A stretch of 64,000 bases of DNA from Halomonas sp. ML-15 (lineage in GTDB: Bacteria; Pseudomonadota; Gammaproteobacteria; Pseudomonadales; Halomonadaceae), in NCBI RefSeq assembly GCF_014779595.1, contig NZ_JACXZT010000018.1, forward strand, positions 62,001-126,000, written 5' to 3'. Of this stretch, positions 1 to 7,455 are shown piece after piece (positions within the stretch are counted from its first letter, which is position 1; each line of letters opens with the position of its first letter). A program made the translations under genes and the position numbers. The notes below the pieces were generated by a model. It was not told the DNA's origin and did not search any database. It was given only the letters and a program-made list of their open reading frames with translations.

Positions 1-15
1 TACTTCAGCGAATAA
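1..15 (+). CDS. 3' end of an upstream gene (partial)
   Basis: The first five codons read Tyr-Phe-Ser-Glu-stop in frame 1. The binding protein encoded at 533-1318 ends in a similar Arg-Tyr-Phe-Ser-Tyr context, so this may be the tail of a paralogous extracellular solute-binding protein. Only four residues are visible and the match could be chance. Confidence 0.3.
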   Translation, partial: YFSE

Positions 16-369
16 GCCAGGGTACCGCGCCTGAAGATCGGCCCCGCCGTGAGGCGGAGCGCTTGACAGGCGCGGCCCGATCACGCATGTTTTCACGGTG
101 GTTTCGACACCTGCAGAGGTTCACTTCCATGACCGTCCACCCCAGGATCGTCCAGACGAGTTTCGTTGAGAGCTTCTATCTCAGCGAATGGTTCGACGAA
201 TAGCCCTCTCCCTCGGCCAGCCCTGGCCACTCGGCACTCCTGTGCCTGATACCGCTACTGCCGTCGCGATAAAGACACCTCTGGATTAACCCAGGACGTG
301 ATTCGCTGACGCTACCCGCGGCCAACTCAACGCGTGACCAACAATCACAAGCTGCCACCGCGCGGCGAC
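16..369. other. intergenic stretch without a recognisable gene
   Basis: About 350 bp lie between the partial gene and the MITE-like element. One 26-codon open frame (129-209, +) has no convincing ribosome-binding site and no family resemblance. The 79-residue minus-strand frame at 176-415 runs into the repeat element and has a composition unlike a real protein. I see no terminator, tRNA or clear promoter. Confidence 0.5.
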
Positions 370-516
370 CTAGGCTCTGTCTGAAAAGTCGACGAGCGAG
401 GGTCAGACAAGGCAAAAATCGGTGAGAAGACGGAGTTTACGGGTTGTAAATGAGTGCTTTGAGCCGATTTTTAACGCCGTATGGCCGAGCGCAGGCAGTT
501 CTCGGACAAAGCCTAG
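370..516. mobile_element. MITE-like element with imperfect terminal inverted repeats and CTAG ends
   Basis: A stretch of about 147 bp is bounded on each side by CTAG (370-373 and 513-516). The left end reads GGCTCTGTCTGA and the right end, on the other strand, reads GGCTTTGTCCGA, giving imperfect terminal inverted repeats. A second inverted pair lies inside (AAAAATCGG at 413-421 and CCGATTTTT at 464-472), so the whole element can fold into a long hairpin. It encodes no transposase. CTAG-type targets are used by some IS5-family elements, so a non-autonomous IS5-type derivative is the best guess. It ends 16 bp before the start codon of the next gene and must carry or displace that gene's promoter. 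Confidence 0.65.
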
Positions 517-532
517 ACCTATGGAGATTCCC

Positions 533-1318
533 ATGCATTATTCCATGCTGCTGCTGAGCGCTACGCTCGGCGCCACCCTGATCACCGGCACCGCTCAAGC
601 TCGCGACTACGACGAGGTTCGCCTCGGCGTTGATATTCCCTACGAACCCTTCATGTACCGCCAGGCCGACGGCGAACTGACCGGCTTCGAGATCGAACTC
701 GGCGAGGCCGTCTGCGACTATCTCGACATCACCTGCAGCTGGGTCGAGCAGGACTGGGACGGCATCATTCCCGGCCTGATGGCGCGCAACTACGACGCCA
801 TCATGTCGTCGATGGCGATCACCGAGGAGCGCGCCCAGCGAGTGCTGTTCTCCGAGCCCTACTACACCACCCCCAGTGCTTGGATCACCACCCACGAGCA
901 TGATATCGATATCGATGATCGCGACAGCCTTGCTGGTCTGACGGTGGGCGTTCAGCGCGCTACCCTGCAGGACAACTACGTCACCGAACTGTATGGCGAC
1001 GTACTCGATATTCGCCGCTATACCGGTGTCGACGACGTGGTCACCGACCTGCGCGCCGGGCGCCTCGATCTGAGCTTCATGGACTACCCGATCGCCGAGT
1101 CGGCCATCGAGATCGACACCGAAGGTAGTGACTTCCAGCGCATCAGCGACTTTATCAAGGAGCCCGAGCATATCTTCGGCCAAGGCGTCGGCGTCGCCTT
1201 CCGCCCCCGTGACGAGGCCCTCGCGGAGCGCTTCAACGAGGCCCTGGCGGCACTCAAGGAGGACGGCACCTATGATGAGATCATGCAGCGGTACTTCAGC
1301 TACGACGTAAAACTCTAA
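533..1318 (+). CDS. ABC transporter substrate-binding protein, polar/cationic amino acid type
   Basis: This 261-residue protein is a periplasmic solute-binding protein of family 3 (HisJ/ArgT/FliY type). Residues 1 to about 22 form a signal peptide ending in Ala-Gln-Ala. The mature part begins with the typical strand and Pro-Tyr-Glu-Pro-Phe motif, followed by the Gly-Phe-Glu-Ile-Glu-Leu segment and the Met-Ser-Ser-Met-Ala-Ile-Thr hinge region. I chose the ATG at 533 because a GGAG sits six bases upstream; an upstream in-frame extension to 422 would start inside the MITE and lacks a signal peptide. No permease or ATPase genes are adjacent, so it is an orphan here, followed by an isoaspartyl-dipeptidase-like gene. 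Substrate assignment to arginine, lysine or histidine is by family only. Confidence 0.85.
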   Translation: MHYSMLLLSATLGATLITGTAQARDYDEVRLGVDIPYEPFMYRQADGELTGFEIELGEAVCDYLDITCSWVEQDWDGIIPGLMARNYDAIMSSMAITEERAQRVLFSEPYYTTPSAWITTHEHDIDIDDRDSLAGLTVGVQRATLQDNYVTELYGDVLDIRRYTGVDDVVTDLRAGRLDLSFMDYPIAESAIEIDTEGSDFQRISDFIKEPEHIFGQGVGVAFRPRDEALAERFNEALAALKEDGTYDEIMQRYFSYDVKL

Positions 1319-1388
1319 CGTCACTCGCCCCCCATGGCGCCGGCTAGATGGCCGGCGTCATGGGTGATCTGCCTCCCAGAGAACTGCC

Positions 1389-2528
1389 ATGCTGACACTG
1401 CTCAAGAACGCCAACATTTACGCCCCCGAACCGCTGGGGCTATGCCACCTGCTGATTGCCGACCGGCGCATTGCCGCGATCAGCGCTGCACAGGAGCCCC
1501 CGCCCATTGACGGGTCCGCCGTCGAGGTGATCGACCTAGATGGCCGACGGGTGATCCCCGGTCTGGTCGACCCGCTGGTGCATATCACCGGCGGCGGCGG
1601 CGAAGGCGGCTTCGGTACACGCACCGCCGAGCTGACCAGCGCCGATGCACTCGCCTCCGGCGTCACCACCCTGGTGGCGGCGCTGGGCACCGATGCGCTG
1701 ACTCGCACCCCCGCCAATCTGATCGGCAAGGCGCGAGAACTCGCCGCCGCAGGCCTGAGCGTCTACGCCTACACCGGCTCCTATCAGCTGCCCCCGGTGA
1801 CCCTGACCGGCTCGGTGGCCAGCGATATCCTGTTCATCCCCGAGTTTATCGGCGTCGGCGAGGTCGCCATCAGCGATCATCGCGGCTCACAGCCCAGCGC
1901 CCAGGAATTGACCCGGCTCGCCTCGGAGGCGCGCACCGCTGGCCTGCTGGCCGGCAAGGCGGGAATCGTCTTCATCCACACCGGCGATGCCGAGACCCAT
2001 CTCGAACCGCTGCGCGAGGTGGCTCGCAGCAGCGCCATTCCGCTGTCGCAGTTCTACCCCACCCATATCAACCGCACCCCCGCCCTGTTCGAGGACGGCC
2101 TGCGCTTCGCCCGTGAAGGTGGGCGTATCGATTTCACCACCAGTACCACCGATGAGCTGCTCGCCGGCGGCGAGGTGGCCGCCTCGGAGGCCGTGGCCCG
2201 CGCCCGCCATGCCCGCGTCGACCTGGCTCGGGTCAGCCTCTCCTCGGATGCCAACGCCTCACTGCCGCAGTTCGACGCGGCGCGACATTTCGTCGGCCTC
2301 AAGCCCGGACGCCTGGCCAGTCTGTTCGAGGTGCTCGGCGAGTGCGTTACCCACCACGACATCCCGCTGGAGCAGGCGCTGCCTTGCGCGGCCAGCAATG
2401 CCGCCGAGGCGCTGAAGCTGCCGCACAAGGGGCGTTTGAGGGTGGGCGCTGACGCCGACCTGCTGGTACTCTCCGACACCGGCTGGGCCATCGACGAGGT
2501 GTGGGCGCTGGGCCGGCGGGTGCATTGA
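1389..2528 (+). CDS. iadA: isoaspartyl-dipeptidase-like amidohydrolase (peptidase family M38)
   Basis: This 379-residue protein matches beta-aspartyl (isoaspartyl) dipeptidases, which cleave isoAsp peptide bonds with a binuclear metal centre. Visible are the Gly-rich loop after the first metal motif (residues 66-74), the Thr-Gly-Ser-Tyr segment (132), the Ile-Ser-Asp-His-Arg segment (161-165), His197, the Pro-Thr-His of His226 and Ser-Ser-Asp287. Two positions are unusual. The expected Asp-x-His-x-His motif reads Asp61-Pro-Leu63-Val-His65, so one histidine ligand is a leucine. The bridging carboxylated lysine position carries Glu158, as in some other amidohydrolase subgroups. It starts 70 bp after the binding-protein gene on the same strand and could be co-transcribed. 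Specificity may differ from classical IadA. Confidence 0.75.
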   Translation: MLTLLKNANIYAPEPLGLCHLLIADRRIAAISAAQEPPPIDGSAVEVIDLDGRRVIPGLVDPLVHITGGGGEGGFGTRTAELTSADALASGVTTLVAALGTDALTRTPANLIGKARELAAAGLSVYAYTGSYQLPPVTLTGSVASDILFIPEFIGVGEVAISDHRGSQPSAQELTRLASEARTAGLLAGKAGIVFIHTGDAETHLEPLREVARSSAIPLSQFYPTHINRTPALFEDGLRFAREGGRIDFTTSTTDELLAGGEVAASEAVARARHARVDLARVSLSSDANASLPQFDAARHFVGLKPGRLASLFEVLGECVTHHDIPLEQALPCAASNAAEALKLPHKGRLRVGADADLLVLSDTGWAIDEVWALGRRVH

Positions 2529-2533
2529 CGCCA

Positions 2534-3733
2534 TCAGCGCAGCACCCGCCGGATCAGGAAAGGGCCGATCAGTTCGAAGAGCACGGTGGAGGCCACCACT
2601 GCCGAGAGCAGCAGCGAGCGGTGCTCGGGGAAGCGCTCGACCACCAGCAGCGCCATGCCCATGGCGATGCCGGCCTGGGGCGTCAGCGCCAGGCCAATAT
2701 CCCGGGGCAGCTCGGCGCTACGCCCCACCAACTGCACCCCCAGCGCCCCACCCATGAAGCGCCCCGCCAGGCGCAGCACGATATAGGCCAGCGTCAGCCA
2801 CAGCGCGGCGCCTATATAGCCAAGGTCGATGTGCGCCCCGGAAAGCACGAAGAAGAACACCAGGAACGGCCACTCGATATGCTCGATCTGACGAAACGAG
2901 CGTTTATGGTGGGAGGAGAGGTTGGCCACCAGCGCGCCTGCCAGCATCGCCGCCAGCAGCCCCGACACCTCGAGCCAGGTGGAGAACCCCGTCAGCAGCA
3001 GGATCAGCGCAAAGGCCTCGACCTGGGTCGGCTCCCCCGGCCGCAGGCGGCCGGTGAGCCAGGCCGCCGGCAGACCGATGGCCAACCCAAGCAGCAGTGC
3101 CCCGCCCAGCTCCCAGCCGGCATAGGCCAGCGCCAGGCTGCCGTCACCGGTCAGCTGCCAGCTGAGCAGCGCCATGGCCACCCCGAACAGCAGGATGCCC
3201 CAGGCATCGTCGATGGCCACCATGCCCATCAGCAGTCGCGCGCGCAGGCGGTCATCGCCCCGCGCGTAGACTTCGTCGCTGATCTCCGCCGGTTCGGTGG
3301 CCACCGAGATCGCCGCCAGGGCGACCACCACCACCAGTGGGAAGCCCAATAACCACAGCCCCACCCCGACCAGCAGCGCCCCGCTCAGCACGATGGACAG
3401 CGAGATCACCACCAACAGCCAGCCGTTGCGGCGCAGCCGCCTCAGGGTCAGCTCGCCGCCGAGCAGAAACGACACCAGCACCAGCGCCAGATGAATCAGC
3501 GGCTCGCTCATCGCCCCCAGCGGCGCGCTACCGTCACGCCCCAGCAGCAGCTGCTGGATAAGCGCCAGGGCCACGCCGACCAGCACCAGCAGCGAGATAC
3601 GCGGCAGACGCAGCCGCCTGGCCAGCGCGTCCACGCCGATGCTGACACTCAGAATGACACCCAGCAGGATCAGGTTGGCCGTCCCCGCACTGAGTTCGGC
3701 CATCGGCCACTGCCAGGTCTCGCTCGCGGTCAT
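2534..3733 (-). CDS. cation:proton antiporter, CPA2 family
   Basis: This 399-residue membrane protein has about 11 to 12 hydrophobic segments and matches the Na+/H+ exchanger domain (KefB/NapA-like CPA2). The Ile-Asp-Asp pair near residue 174, in the context Met-Val-Ala-Ile-Asp-Asp-Ala-Trp-Gly, corresponds to the ion-binding aspartates of electrogenic CPA2 exchangers. No regulatory RCK/TrkA domain follows, so it is a short form. Its start lies nine bases after the stop of the glutamine amidotransferase gene, which suggests co-transcription as the last gene of the long minus-strand cluster. The start could instead be Met11 at 3703. The exchanged ion is not determinable. Confidence 0.85.
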   Translation of the reverse strand: MTASETWQWPMAELSAGTANLILLGVILSVSIGVDALARRLRLPRISLLVLVGVALALIQQLLLGRDGSAPLGAMSEPLIHLALVLVSFLLGGELTLRRLRRNGWLLVVISLSIVLSGALLVGVGLWLLGFPLVVVVALAAISVATEPAEISDEVYARGDDRLRARLLMGMVAIDDAWGILLFGVAMALLSWQLTGDGSLALAYAGWELGGALLLGLAIGLPAAWLTGRLRPGEPTQVEAFALILLLTGFSTWLEVSGLLAAMLAGALVANLSSHHKRSFRQIEHIEWPFLVFFFVLSGAHIDLGYIGAALWLTLAYIVLRLAGRFMGGALGVQLVGRSAELPRDIGLALTPQAGIAMGMALLVVERFPEHRSLLLSAVVASTVLFELIGPFLIRRVLR

Positions 3734-3742
3734 ACGCCGAGC

Positions 3743-4450
3743 CTAGCGAGCCTGCTGCATGAAATTCAAGATCCAGCGCACCGTCAGCTCAGCATCCAGC
3801 GGCGCATCCAGCGAATCGAGGCCCTCGGCAACGCGTGACTCTCCCACCAACTGCTCACGCAGCTGCATCAGGTCGCGTGAGTAGGGCTTGGCAAACTCCG
3901 GATGCCCCTGCACGCCGAGGAAGTGCTCGCCGACCTGCATCAGGTAGTGGGGGCAGAAGTCGCTGCCGGCCAGCACCCGCGCCTCCGGCGGCAGCCGTTC
4001 GACCTGGTCCTGGTGGCTGACCAGCAGGTCGAGATTGGGCTGCCACGGCTGCATCCACTCGGTGCGGGCATTGACGCAGTTGAACGACATGCCCACCCCC
4101 CAGCCCCGCGGGCTCTTGACCACCTCACCGCCCAGCGCCTTGGCGATCAGCTGGTGGCCGAAGCAGACCCCCACCAGCGGCTTGCCGGCGTCCCACAGCT
4201 GGCGCACGAAGTCGCACAGCGCATCGACCCATGGCAGGCCGTCATTGACGCCGAACTTGGAGCCAGTGGTCAACCAGGCGTCGGCGGCCTCCACGTCGTC
4301 GGGGATCTCGCCGTCGAGGCAGCGCCACACGCGAAACTCGAGACTCGGGTCGACGCGCTTGAACAGCGCCTCGAACATCGCCGGGTAGTTGCCATGAGTC
4401 TCGATCAACTCCGGCGCCACGTCATCACACTGCAGCAGTCCTATGCGCAT
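3743..4450 (-). CDS. class I glutamine amidotransferase, probable gamma-glutamyl hydrolase
   Basis: This 235-residue protein is a stand-alone class I glutamine amidotransferase (GATase1) domain. The nucleophile is Cys96 in Gly-Val-Cys-Phe-Gly-His, with His183 and Glu185 in Gly-His-Pro-Glu-Phe. A strong AGGAGG sequence seven bases before the ATG at 4450 sets the start, seven codons inside the longest open frame. It sits with a glutamine-synthetase-like ligase, an aldehyde dehydrogenase and an alcohol dehydrogenase. In gamma-glutamylated amine catabolism a hydrolase is needed to release glutamate at the end, as PuuD does in putrescine degradation, and I infer that role here. It belongs to the GuaA-C-terminal-like subgroup rather than the PuuD peptidase C26 subgroup. 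Confidence 0.8.
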   Translation of the reverse strand: MRIGLLQCDDVAPELIETHGNYPAMFEALFKRVDPSLEFRVWRCLDGEIPDDVEAADAWLTTGSKFGVNDGLPWVDALCDFVRQLWDAGKPLVGVCFGHQLIAKALGGEVVKSPRGWGVGMSFNCVNARTEWMQPWQPNLDLLVSHQDQVERLPPEARVLAGSDFCPHYLMQVGEHFLGVQGHPEFAKPYSRDLMQLREQLVGESRVAEGLDSLDAPLDAELTVRWILNFMQQAR

Positions 4451-4487
4451 CGCCCGGCCTCCTGAGTCCATGCTTCACGACTATGAG

Positions 4488-5669
4488 TCAAAGACGCCCC
4501 TCCACCGCCGCGACAAAGATGTCGCGATACTGCGCGGCGTCGAAGGCGATCGGGTTGGTCCCCGAGGAGGGGTCGGCCACTGCCATCTGCCCCACCTTGT
4601 CGGCCTGCTGGGTATCGATCTTGAGCTCGGCCAGGGTGTGGGGAATCGCCAATCGTTCGCGCAGCTCCAGCACCCAGTCGATCACCGCCTCGGTGCCCGG
4701 CTGGCGCAGGTCGAGGTAGCGCCCCAGCCGCACCATCTGCTCGCCGATCGCCTGCTGGTTGGCGCGCAGCACATAGGGCATGAGGATCGCATTGAGGGTG
4801 CCGTGGTGGGCGTCGTAGAGCGCCCCCAGCGGATGCGCCAGGGCGTGCATTGCGCCCAGGCCGCGCTGGAAGGCGGTGGCCCCCATGCTCGACGCCACCA
4901 GCATGTTCATACGCGCCTCGAGATCGTTGCCATCTGCGTAGGCCCGCGGCAGGTAGTGGCAGACCCGGCGCATGCCCTCCACGGCGATGCCCTCGGCCAT
5001 GGGGTGATAGAGCGGCGAGCACCACGCCTCCAGGCAGTGCGACAGCGCATCCATGCCGGTTGCAGCGGTCAGCGTGGGCGGCAGGCCGGCGGTCAGTTCG
5101 GGATCGAGAATCACCGTGGCCGGCACCATCCCTGGATGAAAGATGATGCGCTTGACGTGCTCGACCTCGTCGGTAATCACCGAGGCGCGGCCTACCTCGG
5201 AGCCGGTGCCCGCGGTGGTCGGCACCGCCACGATGGGCGCGATGGCGTCAGCGTCGGCATTCTTCCAGTTGTCGCCAACGTCCTCCAGCGACCACAGCGA
5301 GAGCCCGTCGCGCTGGTTGGCCATCAGCGCCACCGCCTTGGCGGCATCGAGTCCCGAGCCACCGCCGAAGGCGATTACCCCGTCGTGGCCACCGTCGCGA
5401 AAGGCGGCCATGCCATCGAGCACATTCTTGCCAGTGGGGTTGCCCTTGATCTCGCTGAACACGGCAATGCCCAGGCCGCTGTTATGGCACGCCAGCACGA
5501 TATCGCGCACCATCGGCAGATTGGCGAGGCCGGGGTCGGTCACCAGTAGTGGCGCCTGCATGCCCAACGCCTGGCATACGGCGGGCAGCTCGCGGACTCG
5601 CCCGACGCCGGTGAGAATATTGGCGGGGTAGTTCCAGCCCATGCTGAACTGGCTCATATCCTGGTTCAT
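4488..5669 (-). CDS. iron-containing (group III) alcohol dehydrogenase
   Basis: This 393-residue protein is a Fe-dependent NAD(P)+ alcohol dehydrogenase of the FucO/EutG/AdhB type. It carries the nucleotide-binding Gly-Gly-Gly-Ser-Gly-Leu-Asp (about 102-108) and the metal ligands Asp207 and His211 (Met-Asp-Ala-Leu-Ser-His), His279 (Ala-His-Pro-Leu-Gly) and His289 (Asp-Ala-His-His-Gly). It lies between the GATase and the aldehyde dehydrogenase, nine bases downstream of the latter. In the proposed pathway it would oxidise the hydroxyl group of a gamma-glutamylated amino alcohol to an aldehyde. Its presence in place of the FAD oxidase PuuB is the main argument against a polyamine substrate. Confidence 0.9.
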   Translation of the reverse strand: MNQDMSQFSMGWNYPANILTGVGRVRELPAVCQALGMQAPLLVTDPGLANLPMVRDIVLACHNSGLGIAVFSEIKGNPTGKNVLDGMAAFRDGGHDGVIAFGGGSGLDAAKAVALMANQRDGLSLWSLEDVGDNWKNADADAIAPIVAVPTTAGTGSEVGRASVITDEVEHVKRIIFHPGMVPATVILDPELTAGLPPTLTAATGMDALSHCLEAWCSPLYHPMAEGIAVEGMRRVCHYLPRAYADGNDLEARMNMLVASSMGATAFQRGLGAMHALAHPLGALYDAHHGTLNAILMPYVLRANQQAIGEQMVRLGRYLDLRQPGTEAVIDWVLELRERLAIPHTLAELKIDTQQADKVGQMAVADPSSGTNPIAFDAAQYRDIFVAAVEGRL

Positions 5670-5678
5670 CGACGACTC

Positions 5679-7064
5679 CTAAGCGTGCTTGAGGTGGAAA
5701 GACTTGGGCCGGGTCAGGGTCTCGTAACCGAGCCGCGACAGCGAACAGCCGCGCCCCGACTGCTTGACGCCGGTCCAGGCCAGTTCGGGGTCGAGGTAGT
5801 CGCAGCGGTTGGTAAACACCGTGCCCGCCTCCAGGCGCTGCGCGAGGCGCTCGCCGGCCGCCATATCGCGGGTGAACACCGCCGCAGTGAGGCCGAAGGC
5901 GCTGTCGTTCATCAATGCCACCGCCTCGTCGTCGGAGGCCACCGGCATGATCCCGACCACCGGGCCGAAACTCTCCTCGTGCATGACCCGCATCGAGTGG
6001 TCGACGCCGGTGAGCAGCTGCGGGGCCAGGTAGGCACTACCCGGCAGCGAGAGCGGATAGTCCCCGGGATCGATCCACGCCTTGGCGCCGGCGGCGACCG
6101 CCTCTTCGACCTGGCCCCTGACGAAATCCGCCGCCGTCGGGCGCACCAATGGGCCGAGGCTGGTGGCCGGGTCGGTGGGATTGCCTAGTCTAAGCTGCTT
6201 GACCCAGGCCACCGCACGCTCGACGAAGGCGTCGAAGATCGCCTGGTCGACATAGATGCGCTCGATGCCGCAGCAGCTCTGTCCCGAGTTGAAGAAGGCG
6301 CCGTCCATCACCCCCTCCACCGCGGCATCCAGATCCACGTCGCCACGAATATAGGCCGGATCCTTGCCGCCCAGTTCCAGGCCGGTGGCGATAAAGCGCC
6401 CGACGCTGTTGCGCTCAACCATCTCGCCGCCGGCCACCGAGCCGGTAAAGGAGACGTGATCGACACGCCGGTCGCGGATCAGCTGCTCGGTCGCAGCGTG
6501 GGACAGGTGCAGATGCTGGAACACCCCCTCGGGCAGGCCCACCGCATCGAAGGCCTGCTGAATACGCTCGGCGCACAGCGGGGTCTGGGCGGAGTGTTTG
6601 AGAATCACCGTATTGCCGGCCATGATCGCCGGCACGATGGCGTTCACCGCGGTCATGAAGGGAAAATTCCACGGTGCGACGATAAACGACACGCCCAGCG
6701 GTTCGCGGGTGATATAGCGGGTAACGCCCGGCTTGTCGGCCAACCGGATCGGTGCCAGCGCCGACTCGGCCAGGCTGATCATGCCCCTGGCGCGCTCCTC
6801 GAAGCCGCCGATCTCGCCCCCCGCGGCAGAGATCGGCCGGCCCATCTGCCAGGTCAGCTCGCCGGCCAGCTCATCGCGCCGGGCGACGAAGGCGTCGACC
6901 ATCGCCGAGCAGTAGCGTGCGCGCTCGACGATCGGCACCTCGCGCCAGCTACGCTGAGCGCTGGCCGCCCGCGACAGCGCGGTCTCGATCTGTGCCGGAT
7001 CGGCCAACTCCCGCTCGACATAGACCGAGCCATCGACGGGAGATATCGTTTTCTGTGTGGGCAT
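5679..7064 (-). CDS. aldehyde dehydrogenase
   Basis: This 461-residue NAD(P)+-dependent aldehyde dehydrogenase has the Pro-Trp-Asn-Phe-Pro motif (131-135), the general base Glu230 in Leu-Glu-Leu-Gly-Gly-Lys and the nucleophile Cys264 in Gly-Gln-Ser-Cys. A second Cys follows at 265. It is a little shorter at the N-terminus than typical 480 to 500 residue family members. It is the likely second oxidation step after the Fe-alcohol dehydrogenase encoded next to it. A good AAGGAAAG lies upstream of the ATG. The 391 bp between it and the ligase gene upstream contain an intergenic repeat, so the distal part may be expressed separately from the promoter-proximal part. Confidence 0.9.
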   Translation of the reverse strand: MPTQKTISPVDGSVYVERELADPAQIETALSRAASAQRSWREVPIVERARYCSAMVDAFVARRDELAGELTWQMGRPISAAGGEIGGFEERARGMISLAESALAPIRLADKPGVTRYITREPLGVSFIVAPWNFPFMTAVNAIVPAIMAGNTVILKHSAQTPLCAERIQQAFDAVGLPEGVFQHLHLSHAATEQLIRDRRVDHVSFTGSVAGGEMVERNSVGRFIATGLELGGKDPAYIRGDVDLDAAVEGVMDGAFFNSGQSCCGIERIYVDQAIFDAFVERAVAWVKQLRLGNPTDPATSLGPLVRPTAADFVRGQVEEAVAAGAKAWIDPGDYPLSLPGSAYLAPQLLTGVDHSMRVMHEESFGPVVGIMPVASDDEAVALMNDSAFGLTAAVFTRDMAAGERLAQRLEAGTVFTNRCDYLDPELAWTGVKQSGRGCSLSRLGYETLTRPKSFHLKHA

Positions 7065-7455
7065 ACGCTTATCTTTCCTTCCTGTAGCGAGTCATAAGGC
7101 TTAGTTCGCTGCTTCCCGAAGCCGCCAGCCACTCGGCCCGCGGCTAATCCGGCGACAGGCCATCGCGAAGACGCTGTAAACCCTTCCCTGGGCGCTCCAT
7201 TCTTCTTCTGACCGCCAAGGATGGCGGGAATGCCGGAATTGAAAGGAGCATTTTCCGGCCCTGAAGAATGAGCTTCGCTCCTGCCTGTCCCCGGCGCCGC
7301 TCATCGTTCCGCCTACCAGTACTACCAAGGTGAGCACTGAGCGAGCGGTTCGCAGGCAAGGCGGAGCGGAAATGAGTGAGCGGAGTTGACTCCAGTCAAT
7401 GAGCATCGCGAGTTTTCGCTTCAACGCAGCCTGCGGATCGCGCAGCCAGTGCGGA
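7065..7455. repeat. intergenic region carrying copy A of a two-copy intergenic repeat (about 7146-7316)
   Basis: This 391-bp gap holds no gene. From about 7146 to 7316 it contains a structured sequence that starts with CTAATCCGGCGACAGGC and ends with GCCTGTCCCCGGCGCC, roughly inverted ends. The core ACGCTGTAAACCCTTCCCTG followed by GGCGCT (about 7171-7196) is repeated nearly exactly at about 22612-22636. Both copies then carry a short palindrome (here ACCGCCAAGGATGGCGG), a GGAGCA-containing segment and the GCCTG(T/C)CCCCGGCG end. It resembles the palindromic intergenic repeats of halomonads and related genera. Here it separates the ligase gene from the aldehyde dehydrogenase gene within one transcription direction. 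Confidence 0.6.

Noticed and set aside
422-532. A longer start for the amino acid binding protein within the MITE-like element
   Set aside because: The added 37 residues are encoded by the mobile element and precede a good signal peptide that has its own ribosome-binding site.
437-1324. A 295-residue minus-strand open frame opposite the amino acid binding protein
   Set aside because: It is the antisense of a clear family member with signal peptide; long antisense frames are expected in GC-rich DNA and this one has no domain.
2501-3352. A 283-residue plus-strand frame over the antiporter gene
   Set aside because: Composition dominated by Gln, His, Arg and Pro and no domain; shadow of a membrane protein gene.
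4443-5549. A 368-residue plus-strand frame opposite the Fe-alcohol dehydrogenase
   Set aside because: The minus strand has all metal ligands of the enzyme family; the plus frame has no recognisable feature.
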